DNA of 64,000 nt from Chryseomicrobium excrementi (GTDB lineage Bacteria > Bacillota > Bacilli > Bacillales_A > Planococcaceae), in assembly GCF_002798305.1 (NCBI RefSeq), contig NZ_PCGR01000002.1, positions 606,034 to 670,033 of the forward strand. The letters run 5' to 3'. Below are positions 16,716 to 25,563 of this stretch, one piece after another. The position numbers were made by a program, and so were the translations under genes. How positions within the stretch are numbered: the stretch's first letter is position 1; the number at the start of each line of letters is the position of its first letter. The notes beneath the pieces were generated by a model. That model was given only the letters and a program-made list of their open reading frames with translations. It had not been told where the DNA came from and did no database searches.

Positions 16716-17132
16716 ATGAAGCGCATACTGATCATTATAGTCATAGCTTTGGCAATTCCTATCGGGGGATACTTTGGATACGGGTATTACCAAGACAAAG
16801 CGGCCGCTGCAGAAGAAGCTAAAAAGATTGAAGAAATCGCATTGAAGCGGTTCATTACAGACACTATCACAACGAATTTGGCTACGAACGAATTTTCTAT
16901 CGTCCAATTCGCAGTGGAAATGGAAAAAGTCGAGGGACGGGAGCAACTGGATCATTACACTCCGGAAGTGAGAGCTGCTGTCATCTCTACGATGACAAGT
17001 CTGACGCGAGAAGATGTTCAAGGTCCGAAAGGTCTTGAGACACTAGAGACGATGATGCAGACAGCAGTACAGGACATCGTCCCAGATCACAAAGTAGTCC
17101 GTGTCATGGTGACAGAATTTAAAGTACAATAA
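16716..17132 (+). CDS. fliL: Flagellar basal body protein FliL
   Basis: 138 residues: one N-terminal membrane helix (RILIIIVIALAIPIGGY), then an extracytoplasmic domain with the FliL pattern of an alternating beta region and C-terminal HKVVRVMVTEFKVQ. FliL rings surround stator units and support torque. It lies directly after motB, where its product functions, rather than before fliM as in B. subtilis. ATG 16716 is nine bases from GAGGAG. Confidence 0.85.
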   Translation: MKRILIIIVIALAIPIGGYFGYGYYQDKAAAAEEAKKIEEIALKRFITDTITTNLATNEFSIVQFAVEMEKVEGREQLDHYTPEVRAAVISTMTSLTREDVQGPKGLETLETMMQTAVQDIVPDHKVVRVMVTEFKVQ

Positions 17133-17136
17133 GAAC

Positions 17137-17163
17137 TAAACAAACACTAAATGGAACCGATAC
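17137..17163 (+). promoter_or_regulatory. SigD promoter of flgM-flgN-flgK-flgL operon
   Basis: TAAA (17137-17140), 16 bases, CCGATAC (17157-17163). It sits right after the fliL stop and 26 bases before the flgM start. Confidence 0.85.
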
Positions 17164-17188
17164 TATAAGTAACAAGGTGGTGACAGAA

Positions 17189-17473
17189 ATGAATGTGGAT
17201 AAAACCGGGAACTCTCCCCATGTTCACACGTATCCGAAGACGGTCAAAGTCCAGCAAGTCAAGCCCGCAACACCAGGTTCGAGTGAAGACCATGTTCAAA
17301 TCTCAAGCCAAGCCCAGGAGCTTTATAATAAATCGGCGAAAGACGCCATCCGTCAGGAGAAAGTACAAGCATTGAAACACCAGATAGAGACGGGTACTTT
17401 CCAAGTGGATAGCAAAAGAATTGCACAAGACCTGACCAATTTTTGGTTAGGAAAACAAGGAGACAACCAATGA
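17189..17473 (+). CDS. flgM: Anti-sigma-28 factor FlgM
   Basis: 94 residues with a disordered N-terminal half and a C-terminal sigma-binding half: VQISSQAQELYN, RQEKVQALKHQIETGTFQVD and SKRIAQDLTNFWLG match the FlgM family. It holds SigD inactive until the hook-basal body is finished, and is itself under a SigD promoter. ATG 17189 is preferred to GTG 17177, which lies within the ribosome site AAGGTGGTGA. Confidence 0.92.
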   Translation: MNVDKTGNSPHVHTYPKTVKVQQVKPATPGSSEDHVQISSQAQELYNKSAKDAIRQEKVQALKHQIETGTFQVDSKRIAQDLTNFWLGKQGDNQ

Positions 17474-17847
17474 GTGAACAAGGAACGGCCCTGCTTCAGT
17501 ACATGAGTGAGCTAGTAGATATTGCTCAGAAAAAGCAGAAAGCCATCGTGAACCGTGAAGTCACTGAACTGGATGCTTTAAATAAACAAGAAATCAGATT
17601 GCTGAAGCAGCTTTCTCAATTTGAAAAAGAAATCACAAAAGTTCCACAGGACGTAGGAGATGAACTTGTTCGTTATCAACTAGCCCTTCGAGAACAGCTT
17701 CAATTAAATGAACAGTTGCTTCAAGATGCCCTGCAGTTCACACAGCATATGCTAACACAGCTGACTGAGCAGAACGATTCACCTGGTTATAAGCCACATC
17801 AAGTGGCGGCGCAGAGCCGCCCTATGGCATTCGATCATAAAGCATAA
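17470..17847 (+). CDS. flgN: FlgK/FlgL export chaperone FlgN
   Basis: 125 residues, helical, with the FlgN pattern LNKQEIRLLKQLSQFEKEI and ending in FDHKA. It escorts the hook-filament junction proteins FlgK and FlgL, encoded next. The ATG overlaps the flgM stop (ATGA) with AAGGAG seven bases upstream. Confidence 0.85.
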   Translation: MSEQGTALLQYMSELVDIAQKKQKAIVNREVTELDALNKQEIRLLKQLSQFEKEITKVPQDVGDELVRYQLALREQLQLNEQLLQDALQFTQHMLTQLTEQNDSPGYKPHQVAAQSRPMAFDHKA

Positions 17848-17861
17848 CAGGAGGACTGAAA

Positions 17862-18986
17862 ATGTCGACCTTTCAAGGACTTGAAGTAGGAAAACGCGGA
17901 ATTTCAACAGCTCAGACACAATTGAATACAACTGGTCATAACATGACAAATGCCGCGACACCTGGATACTCAAGACAAAATGTTCAGTCCTCGGCAACCA
18001 ACCCAAATCGAGTGTTCACATCCCAAAGTCCAAATGCCCAGCTTGGATCTGGAGTATTAACTGACGCCATCGTCCGTTTGCGTGATCAGTTTCTAGATAC
18101 AAAATTCTGGGGGCAAAATGGCCATGCATCTGAGCTGAGTGTACAAGCGGAAGCGCTGAGCGAGCTTGAGCGATGGGTACAAGGAACAGAAGATGGGAAT
18201 CTACAGCAAGCGATGCAAGATGTGTGGAAAGCGGCAGAGACAGTCCGAGCGAATCCGAATGATGAAGCAGCCAAGGCAGTGTTTACAGAACGAATGAACA
18301 GTTTTTCGGCAACGGTCCAGCAACTTTCCCAAGATGTCGCCGGTCTAACAACACGTCTAGAATCTCGTGAAACAATGGAACGCCAGCAAGCGAATGACCT
18401 ACTCAAATCTATAGCGGGCTTAAATGACGTCATCTACCGTTCTGGTGGACGCGACAATGATGCCATGGATCAACGTGACAACCTGATTGACAAGCTATCG
18501 GGTCTTGCAGGCATTCAAGTCACAGCAATTGAAAAGGGAATGGTAAACATTCGCTTGCAAGACGGTACCTCACTAGTTGCCGGTCGTTCAGTAGAATCTG
18601 AACTGACTGCTACTTCACCTATTGCGTCAGGAACACTAACAGGAATTGATAAAGCGTTCGCTGCTATTGAGGACTTCCAGACAAAGCTTCAGACTCTGAC
18701 ATCGAACTTTGATCAAAACTCGCCATCGATAGATGCCGCTATTGCATCATGGCAGCAGCTTGTAGGAGAACTTGGAACAAAGGCAGACGGAATCAACCGA
18801 GCTACAGAGACAGCACTTCTCGCAAAGAACGGAACGGATAGAGATCGACAATCTGTAATGGGTGTTTCCTTAGATGAAGAAATGTCCAATTTGATCAAGT
18901 ACCAACATGCTTACAATGCAGCAGCTCGACTTGTTTCCACAACAGATGAACTACTCGAAACCATTATCAACCGTATGGGTGTTTAG
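17862..18986 (+). CDS. flgK: Hook-filament junction protein FlgK, short form
   Basis: 374 residues. N-terminal TFQGLEVGKRGISTAQTQL...NAATPGYSRQNV and C-terminal GVSLDEEMSNLIKYQHAYNA are the conserved D0/D1 ends. B. subtilis FlgK has about 507 residues; here the loss is in the centre (outer domains), while both ends needed for assembly are intact. It joins hook to filament together with FlgL. A GGAGG site precedes the ATG. Confidence 0.93.
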   Translation: MSTFQGLEVGKRGISTAQTQLNTTGHNMTNAATPGYSRQNVQSSATNPNRVFTSQSPNAQLGSGVLTDAIVRLRDQFLDTKFWGQNGHASELSVQAEALSELERWVQGTEDGNLQQAMQDVWKAAETVRANPNDEAAKAVFTERMNSFSATVQQLSQDVAGLTTRLESRETMERQQANDLLKSIAGLNDVIYRSGGRDNDAMDQRDNLIDKLSGLAGIQVTAIEKGMVNIRLQDGTSLVAGRSVESELTATSPIASGTLTGIDKAFAAIEDFQTKLQTLTSNFDQNSPSIDAAIASWQQLVGELGTKADGINRATETALLAKNGTDRDRQSVMGVSLDEEMSNLIKYQHAYNAAARLVSTTDELLETIINRMGV

Positions 18987-19000
18987 AAGGGAAGGTTACT

Positions 19001-19816
19001 ATGAGAATCAGTCATCAAATGTTACATAACCAATCCACGCAACGTCTACAGCAAAGTTCTGTGAGAATGGCAGATACATTTGCTCAAGCTTCAAGCGGTA
19101 AAAAGTTGTTGCGCCCTTCGGACTCACCGCATGGTACAGTTCAAGCGATGAAACTGAAACAGCAGCTAGGTGAGATGGAGCAGTATAAAACAAATCAATC
19201 TCAAAGTGCTTTGTTTTTAGATGAGGTGGACAATAAGTTACAGAATATGTCCCGAATCTTGCAGCGTGTTCAAGAACTTGGTGTTCAAGCGAATAATGAT
19301 GTGATGTTTTCAGGGGAACGAGATGTTATTCAGAATGAATTAGCCGAGTTGACTAAAGAACTACAGTCACTTGCCTCTTCTGATATAAATGGAGAGAAGT
19401 TGTTTCCTCAAGTTGGGGCTGAAAAACAGATTATCGTAGGTAAAGGAGTGGCTGTCGAAGTCACCTTAACCGCTATGACTCCATTTGGAGGAGAAGACGG
19501 ACTGTTTGCAACTGTATCTGAGATGTCAGCAAAACTTGCCGCTAACGAGCATGTAGATTTAGACGGGTTACAAACATCTTTTGACCGTTTAACAGATGCC
19601 TTAGCTGTGGTAGGTGCTCGTAAAAACAGACTGGATTCGATTCAAGGCCGAATGGAAGACAGCAAGCTAGAAAATACAAAGATGTTATCAAAAATCGAAG
19701 ATGTCGACTTTGCAGAGATTTTAACAAAATTAAAAAGTGAAGAAGCAGTCTATCAAGCTGGCTTATCAGCAACGAGCAAACTGTTCACGTCTTCGTTAGT
19801 AGATTACTTAAGATAA
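19001..19816 (+). CDS. flgL: Hook-filament junction protein FlgL
   Basis: 271 residues with flagellin-like ends: MRISHQMLHNQSTQRLQ, ASSGKKLLRPSDSP and C-terminal AVYQAGLSATSKLF. It is the second junction protein, 14 bases after flgK and the last gene of the flgM operon before a two-way terminator. Confidence 0.93.
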   Translation: MRISHQMLHNQSTQRLQQSSVRMADTFAQASSGKKLLRPSDSPHGTVQAMKLKQQLGEMEQYKTNQSQSALFLDEVDNKLQNMSRILQRVQELGVQANNDVMFSGERDVIQNELAELTKELQSLASSDINGEKLFPQVGAEKQIIVGKGVAVEVTLTAMTPFGGEDGLFATVSEMSAKLAANEHVDLDGLQTSFDRLTDALAVVGARKNRLDSIQGRMEDSKLENTKMLSKIEDVDFAEILTKLKSEEAVYQAGLSATSKLFTSSLVDYLR

Positions 19817-19823
19817 AAAAATG

Positions 19824-19846
19824 GATGGCAGTCGCCATCTTTTTTT
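19824..19846. terminator. Two-way terminator between flgL and flhP
   Basis: GATGGC-AGTC-GCCATC hairpin flanked by A-rich sequence on the left and T7 on the right, placed between convergent genes. Confidence 0.85.
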
Positions 19847-19850
19847 ATGC

Positions 19851-19877
19851 AAAAAAGAGCCTAGCCAAATGGCTAAA
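19851..19877 (-). terminator. Second terminator for flhO-flhP
   Basis: Read on the minus strand, TTTAGCC-ATTT-GGCTAGG is followed by a T6 run (A6 at 19851-19856 on the plus strand). Confidence 0.6.
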
Positions 19878-19881
19878 CTCG

Positions 19882-20709
19882 TCACTTATTGATGGTGTTA
19901 ATGAGACCGCGCATGTCATCAGCAAATGAAATCGCTCGGCTAGTTGATTGGATCAAACGCTGTGTTGCAATCATTTCAGTCGTCTCTGTAGTCAAATCGA
20001 CATTAGATTGTTCAAGTGCACCTTGTTGTACAAGTCCAGTTCGAGCTGTACCGTTTAACCGTTCAAAGCTTCCATCTGCTTGCATTTGTTGGATGCTACC
20101 AGTAAAAGCAAAGCGATTTCCACCAGATTCTATCAGAGAGCTTGGACGGTCAATTCGTGTTAATTCCAAGTTAAAGACAGTGGCAGGTTTTCCTAAGTTT
20201 TTGTAACGTCCGATGATTTGCCCTTGGTCTGTGATTTGGATGGAATCAAGATCATCATCGAACCTGATTGGCTGGCCAGCTGTATCGAGTACCCGGTCTC
20301 CGCTACTTGAAAGGAGGTAATTTTGATTATCTCCTTGATTGAAGACTACATCCAGACTTCCACTACGTGTGTAGAACGTTTCCCCTCCAGATGACACAGT
20401 AAAGTAAATCCCTTTCTGCATCAAAGCCATATCATATTGGCGATTGGTTGTCTTTAGACTGCCTTGCTCTGCCAGATATGTGGTCCCCATATGAACCGCA
20501 CCGTTCCCAATACGAATTCCATTTGGAGTAACACGACCTGCTTCATAGCGACCTGCCTGCATGGTCATTGCATTATTTAATGCATCCGTAAATAATGCAT
20601 CTTGGCGCTTGTAAGCAGTGGTATCTAAGTTAGACATATTATGGGATATGGTATCCATTTTTTGTGTCAATTGCTTTAGTGATGAAGTTGCGGTGTATAA
20701 CTGAATCAT
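19882..20709 (-). CDS. flhP: Flagellar basal-body rod protein FlhP
   Basis: 275 residues of the FlgG/FlgF rod-hook family. N-terminal MDTISHNMSNLDTTAYKRQ and C-terminal GALEQSNVDLTTETTEMI are the paired rod helices; the centre contains YFTVSSGGETFYTRSGSL. With FlhO it builds the distal rod in Bacillus-type flagella. It is read on the opposite strand to the rest of the locus, 14 bases after flhO, and faces flgL tail to tail. Confidence 0.9.
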   Translation of the reverse strand: MIQLYTATSSLKQLTQKMDTISHNMSNLDTTAYKRQDALFTDALNNAMTMQAGRYEAGRVTPNGIRIGNGAVHMGTTYLAEQGSLKTTNRQYDMALMQKGIYFTVSSGGETFYTRSGSLDVVFNQGDNQNYLLSSSGDRVLDTAGQPIRFDDDLDSIQITDQGQIIGRYKNLGKPATVFNLELTRIDRPSSLIESGGNRFAFTGSIQQMQADGSFERLNGTARTGLVQQGALEQSNVDLTTETTEMIATQRLIQSTSRAISFADDMRGLINTINK

Positions 20710-20723
20710 ATTCCCATTTCCTC

Positions 20724-21488
20724 CTAAACGCGTCCAATTTCAGTAACTGCTTTTTGCATACTTTGATCATAAGCTTGAAGAACCTTTTGGTTGGATTCGA
20801 AGCCACGATAAGTACGCAACATGTCAGTCATGATACGTGTCATGTCCACGTTCGATTGCTCTAAATAGCCTTGTGTAACGAGAGGTTCTCCGTTAGCTGC
20901 TGCCACTGGAGCATTTTGTCCTTCGTAGCGAAGAAGACCAGATCCCTCTTTAACAAAAGACTGTGGATCGTCAGTTGTACCAATAAACAGTTGACCGACT
21001 GGTTGTCCAGCTTCTGTAATGCGTCCCTGTTCATCAACTTGAAAATCCATTGAAGAGAGTTGAATCTGTTGGCCGTTTCGACTTAAAACTTCATCACCGG
21101 CAGCTGTTTTCAATATCCCTTGTTGATCCACCAGGAACTGTCCATTTTGTGTATAGCGAATTTCATTGTTTGCAGTCCTAACTTGAAATACGAGAGTAGG
21201 AGACTGCAAGGCAAAATCAGTTGGACTTGATGTTTGTTTCATAATTCCTTGTGTAAATTGAGGAATGGCTTCTTGGGCATACGTTCCCAGACTTAATGTA
21301 CCTGCCTGAGAAGATAAGGAGTTTGGGCCTCCCATTTTCTCAATCAATTGCTGGGGGAACGAGCGAAAAGCTGTAATGTCATTTTTATAACCGGGTGTGA
21401 TTGCATTCGACAAATTATTTGTTAAAACTTGTTGTTGTCGGTTATAGGCCATCATTCCTGATGTTGCCGCATAAAGACCTCTGAACAT
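20724..21488 (-). CDS. flhO: Flagellar basal-body rod protein FlhO
   Basis: 254 residues. N-terminal MFRGLYAATSGMMAYNRQQ and TNNLSNAITPGYKN, and C-terminal GYLEQSNVDMTRIMTDML, are typical of FlgF/FlgG-type rod proteins. In B. subtilis flhO and flhP lie outside the main locus; here the pair is embedded within it but inverted. GGAGGG on the minus strand precedes the ATG. It is divergent from flgB. Confidence 0.9.
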   Translation of the reverse strand: MFRGLYAATSGMMAYNRQQQVLTNNLSNAITPGYKNDITAFRSFPQQLIEKMGGPNSLSSQAGTLSLGTYAQEAIPQFTQGIMKQTSSPTDFALQSPTLVFQVRTANNEIRYTQNGQFLVDQQGILKTAAGDEVLSRNGQQIQLSSMDFQVDEQGRITEAGQPVGQLFIGTTDDPQSFVKEGSGLLRYEGQNAPVAAANGEPLVTQGYLEQSNVDMTRIMTDMLRTYRGFESNQKVLQAYDQSMQKAVTEIGRV

Positions 21489-21606
21489 GGTGCAATACCC
21501 TCCAAATAGTTCAACTTAACAATTTATATTTATAAAAAGAATAGCATATTTGCTTGAAAAAAATAGGAGTTTTTTCACAATTTTAAAAATTTCACATCCA
21601 TAGTCC

Positions 21607-21708
21607 TAGACAATTTCACTAGTATTTATGGTACTATTCATCTTGCAATGTTACATCCAGATTAAATCTAAATGACGAAAGATTACGAAACGTGACATAT
21701 GTTATGAT
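21607..21708 (+). promoter_or_regulatory. Candidate SigA promoters for the flgB operon
   Basis: Two extended -10 elements lie in the divergent region: TGGTACTAT at 21629-21637, with TAGACA at 21607-21612 (spacer 19), and TGTTATGAT at 21700-21708, close to the flgB ribosome site. No TAAA-N16-CCGATA pattern is present, consistent with the class of genes expressed before SigD. The rest of 21489-21732 is AT-rich and also must carry the flhO promoter. Confidence 0.4.
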
Positions 21709-21732
21709 TTTTAGGCGGAAGGATTGAAAGGA

Positions 21733-22128
21733 ATGAATCTTTTTTCACCAGTTATCAGCCAATTGGAACATGGTTTACAGGCATCTGCTCTAAAACAAAA
21801 AACCTACGCGGCTAATATTGCCAATGTCGATACACCTAATTACAAAGCACAACGTGTATCGTTTCAATCTGTTTTAGAACAACAACTTACACCGGGATCA
21901 ACTACCCATCGTACCGATCCGAGACATATTTCGTTTTCCCAAAATTCAGTTTCTGGAATTAAATTGGAAACCCTACATACAACGCAACGTCAACCAAACG
22001 GCAATAATGTCGATATCGATTTAGAGATGGCCGAACTCGCAAAGAACCAGCTGTGGTATAACGCTATGACGGAGAGAATCAGTGGCAAGTTCTCGAGTTT
22101 GCGCTCCGTTATCAACGAAGGGAAGTAA
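21733..22128 (+). CDS. flgB: Flagellar basal-body rod protein FlgB
   Basis: 131 residues. YAANIANVDTPNYKAQRV is the rod-protein N-terminal motif, and VDIDLEMAELAKNQLWYNAM the C-terminal helix. It forms part of the proximal rod. ATG 21733 is preferred to TTG 21724, which touches the ribosome site. First gene of a run of tightly packed genes to 41.9 kb. Confidence 0.93.
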   Translation: MNLFSPVISQLEHGLQASALKQKTYAANIANVDTPNYKAQRVSFQSVLEQQLTPGSTTHRTDPRHISFSQNSVSGIKLETLHTTQRQPNGNNVDIDLEMAELAKNQLWYNAMTERISGKFSSLRSVINEGK

Positions 22129-22571
22129 TGAGGATGAGCTTATTCGGAGGAATGAATGCTAGTGCTTCAGGACTTACAGTTAACCGGTTACGCATGGACG
22201 TCGTATCCGCCAACATCGCGAACGCGGAGACAACTAGAGGAAGTCTTGTAGATGGAGAATGGGTTCCCTACCGCAGAAAAGTTGTCGAACTTGAGAGTTT
22301 TGAGCAACGTTTACATACAGCAATGGGCACTCGGAGTGTAACTACTGGTGTTACTGTTGATCGAATTAAAGGAGACAAGACTCCATTTCAGCAAGTCTTT
22401 GACCCAGAACATCCAGATGCAAATGAGGCAGGTTACGTATTGATGCCAAACGTAGATCCTTTAAAAGAAATGGTGGATTTGATGTCAGCAACTCGCTCAT
22501 ATGAAGCCAATGTAACTGCTTTTAACGCATCTAAAGGCATGTTTATGAAAGCTTTAGAAATTGGAAAGTAA
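22128..22571 (+). CDS. flgC: Flagellar basal-body rod protein FlgC
   Basis: 147 residues: MNASASGLTVNRLRMDVVSA, NIANAETTRG and C-terminal DLMSATRSYEANVTAFNASK are the FlgC signatures. Proximal rod component. The start overlaps the flgB stop by one base. Confidence 0.95.
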   Translation: MRMSLFGGMNASASGLTVNRLRMDVVSANIANAETTRGSLVDGEWVPYRRKVVELESFEQRLHTAMGTRSVTTGVTVDRIKGDKTPFQQVFDPEHPDANEAGYVLMPNVDPLKEMVDLMSATRSYEANVTAFNASKGMFMKALEIGK

Positions 22572-22583
22572 GGAGCCTAGACT

Positions 22584-22880
22584 ATGAATCCGATTCAGGG
22601 ATTGGACGCAACATTTTTACAACCAAATTTTATAAAACCGAACGAAGTAAAGGTAGCAGGTACAGGATTCCAGAATTTATTGTCTCAATCTATCCAACAA
22701 GTAGACCAGGCTCAAAAAGTCTCCGATCAACTGACAGCTGGATTGGTTAATGGCAATGTAGAGAATGTTCATGATGTCATGATCGCTGCTCAAAAAGCGA
22801 GTCTGTCTCTTGAACTGACCATGCAAGTACGAAACAAGATGGTAGAAGCCTACCAAGAAGTAATGAGAATGCAAGTCTAG
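22584..22880 (+). CDS. fliE: Flagellar hook-basal body protein FliE
   Basis: 98 residues. [20 protein letters not shown] and [20 protein letters not shown]...YQEVMRMQV are diagnostic of FliE, the adaptor between the MS ring and the rod. Confidence 0.94.
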   Translation: MNPIQGLDATFLQPNFIKPNEVKVAGTGFQNLLSQSIQQVDQAQKVSDQLTAGLVNGNVENVHDVMIAAQKASLSLELTMQVRNKMVEAYQEVMRMQV

Positions 22881-22904
22881 GTGAAGGTAGGTCGTGACAG
22901 CCAT

Positions 22905-24521
22905 ATGAAAGAGCAGATGCAACAATTTCTAACAAAATTTAAAAATGCCTGGAGTGGCATTCCACCTAAAACTCGAAACATCGGCTTGATTGCTTTCTTT
23001 GGATCGTTACTCATCTTGTCGATTCTTTTATTTTTCATGACTCGTACTCCGATGACTGTTTTGTACAACAATTTGACGCCGGCAGAGGCGGGAGAAGTGA
23101 AAGCGGCTATTGAAGAGCGTGGTATTCCGGTCGAAGTGGCAGCTGACGGAACATCGCTTAGTGTTCCTAGAGAACAAGTGAATGAACTAAAGCTGGCGTT
23201 AGCAGCAGAAGGGATTCCTAGAAACGGAAGTGTGAGCTATAGCATCTTCAGTGAAAACATGGGGATGGGGATGACCGATCGTCATTTTGATGTCGTGGAA
23301 CGAGACGCGATGCAGACAGAAATTTCGAATTTGATTCGTCAAATCGAAGGAGTCCAAGATGCCAATGTCATGATCACACTTCCTAAAGAGTCCATTTGGA
23401 TCAGTGAAGAAACGAAGACGGCAAGTGCCTCTATCGTCCTTCGTAGTGACCCTGGCTTTTACCTTGAACAGGGACAAGTCAACGGCTTATATCATTTGAT
23501 TAGCAAAAGTGTACCAAACCTGCCTCCTGAAGAAATTGTGATTATGGATCAGAACGGACAAGTGTACGAAGTGCAAAATGAAGGCGAAGCCAATACGACT
23601 TTATCGATTTACCAACAGCAACGAGAAGTTCGACAAGGGATTGAAACGGATATCCAGCGAGAAATTCAACAAATGCTGGGCATGCTATTGGGACAAGACA
23701 AAGTCATTGTATCCGTGACTGCTAGTGTAGATTTTACAAAAGAAAAAAGAGAAGAAAATTTGGTGGAAGCACCGATTGAAGAGACGAACGAAGGTCTTGA
23801 TATCAGCGTGGAGAGAATCGTGGAGTCGTATAGCGGTGAAAGTGCAGCTGCAGAGGATGCGACAGGTACGGGGGAAGGCGAAATTCCAAACTTCCCGGGT
23901 GTAGATGGAGCGGAAACGAGTGATTCGGAACGAACGGAAGAACGAATCAATCGAGAAATCAACCGAATCCAACGTCAAATTGAAAAGAATCCGTACATCA
24001 TTGATGATTTGACAATCAATATCGGAATTGAACCACCTGTTGCTACAGATCCGGCTAGCCTATCTCCTGAGCTGGTTGGTGAAGTACGAACACTGGTATC
24101 TAATATCGTAGCGGCTTCTCTAAGCTTAAATGACATTCCACAAGAAGAACTCAATGTAGATGATCGCGTCACAGTATTTGCTACTGAATTCTTAGGAAAA
24201 CAAGAAACAGTGACAGATGAGAATCCATTTACGGCAGCTAAACTATTGCAAAATCCGTACGTCTTCATCGTCGGAGGAGTGCTATTACTACTTCTTGTGA
24301 TTGTGGCCTTTATCGTGATTGGTCGCATACGAAAAAGAAAAGAAGATGAATTCTTTGAAGAAATGGAACAAGAGGCCATACAACAGCTTGAGACCAAAGT
24401 GGCAGAAGAACTAGCAATTGAAGCACGTGCAAATCCTAAGCGAGACACAATCGAGCGTTTGGCTAAAAATCAACCCGATGACTTTGCGAAATTATTGCGT
24501 GCTTGGATGACGGACAAGTAA
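22905..24521 (+). CDS. fliF: Flagellar MS-ring protein FliF
   Basis: 538 residues with two membrane helices (about 25-45 and 455-480), the YscJ-type ring domain (VLYNNLTPAEAGEVKAAI, VVERDAMQTEISNLIRQIEG, ANVMITLP) and a cytoplasmic C-terminal tail that binds FliG. I place the start at ATG 22905; an in-frame GTG at 22881 directly abuts the fliE stop but has no ribosome site. An acidic insertion near 310-350 is lineage-specific. Confidence 0.95.
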   Translation: MKEQMQQFLTKFKNAWSGIPPKTRNIGLIAFFGSLLILSILLFFMTRTPMTVLYNNLTPAEAGEVKAAIEERGIPVEVAADGTSLSVPREQVNELKLALAAEGIPRNGSVSYSIFSENMGMGMTDRHFDVVERDAMQTEISNLIRQIEGVQDANVMITLPKESIWISEETKTASASIVLRSDPGFYLEQGQVNGLYHLISKSVPNLPPEEIVIMDQNGQVYEVQNEGEANTTLSIYQQQREVRQGIETDIQREIQQMLGMLLGQDKVIVSVTASVDFTKEKREENLVEAPIEETNEGLDISVERIVESYSGESAAAEDATGTGEGEIPNFPGVDGAETSDSERTEERINREINRIQRQIEKNPYIIDDLTINIGIEPPVATDPASLSPELVGEVRTLVSNIVAASLSLNDIPQEELNVDDRVTVFATEFLGKQETVTDENPFTAAKLLQNPYVFIVGGVLLLLLVIVAFIVIGRIRKRKEDEFFEEMEQEAIQQLETKVAEELAIEARANPKRDTIERLAKNQPDDFAKLLRAWMTDK

Positions 24522-24531
24522 AAGGAGTGAC

Positions 24532-25563
24532 ATGATGGGAGTAGCAACCACTGGAACACAGCAACTAAAGGGGATACAGAAAGCCGCTATCTTGATGGTC
24601 GGCCTTGGTCCTGATTCATCCGCTGAAATCTTTAAGCATTTGAGTGAATCAGAAATTGATTTGTTGTCTATGGAGATCGCGAAAGTGCGGCATTTAAAGA
24701 GTAGTCAGACACGCCACGTCATCGATGAATTTTACGACATAATGGTCGCTGAAGAGTACATCGATGAAGGCGGAATAGATTACGCCCATGAAGTTCTTGA
24801 AAAAGCTTTAGGTACTGATAAGGCAAAAGAAGTCATTACACGAATCACTACAAAAGCGAAACCAAAGCCATTTCAGTTTGCGCGTTCTGTGGATACACAT
24901 AGTTTGTATCTCTCCTTGCGAGATGAGCATCCCCAAACGATTGCTGTTGTCCTATCACAATTAGAAAGCTTGAAGGCGTCTGCCATTCTATCACTTCTTG
25001 AGCCTGTTAAGCGTGTAGACGTGGCGAAGCGAATAGCAAAATTAACCCCACCATCTTACGAAATCATGGGAGAAATCGAGCGGGTGATTGAAGCGAAGCT
25101 ATCTACTTCGAGTTCTGGCAAGATGAATGATTATGATGGATTGGATTCCATAGTGAGTTTACTGAACCAAGTAGATCGTTCAACCGAGAAATCAATTCTG
25201 GAAAGCTTAGAGCATCAAGATCCATTACTTGTTACAAAAATTCGTCAGAAGATGTTTGTATTTGAAAACTTGCCTCTACTTGATGCCCGATCGTTACAAC
25301 GCGTAATGCAGGAAGTAGAAGATGAGGACTTAGTAAAAGCGCTTAAAGTGACGGACGAAGAACTGCGTACTCTATTACTTAAATCAATTTCAACTCGCCG
25401 TGCAGAAACGGTGCTTGAAGAACTAGAAATGACAGGGCCACTCAAACTGAAAGAAGTAGAAGATGCTCAAGCATCTATCGTTTCGATTGTACGACAGCTA
25501 GAGCAACAAGGGGATATCGTAATTTCACGTCCAGATGCTGAAGGGGATGATGTCATTGCGTAA
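24532..25563 (+). CDS. fliG: Flagellar motor switch protein FliG
   Basis: 343 residues. N-terminal LKGIQKAAILMVGLG, the middle QTIAVVLSQLESLKASAIL with the MS-ring and FliM contacts, and the C-terminal torque helix region DDAR-like LPLLDARSLQRVMQEVEDEDLVKALK with its charged residues are all present. It is the rotor element that contacts MotA. AAAGGAG lies upstream. Confidence 0.95.
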   Translation: MMGVATTGTQQLKGIQKAAILMVGLGPDSSAEIFKHLSESEIDLLSMEIAKVRHLKSSQTRHVIDEFYDIMVAEEYIDEGGIDYAHEVLEKALGTDKAKEVITRITTKAKPKPFQFARSVDTHSLYLSLRDEHPQTIAVVLSQLESLKASAILSLLEPVKRVDVAKRIAKLTPPSYEIMGEIERVIEAKLSTSSSGKMNDYDGLDSIVSLLNQVDRSTEKSILESLEHQDPLLVTKIRQKMFVFENLPLLDARSLQRVMQEVEDEDLVKALKVTDEELRTLLLKSISTRRAETVLEELEMTGPLKLKEVEDAQASIVSIVRQLEQQGDIVISRPDAEGDDVIA

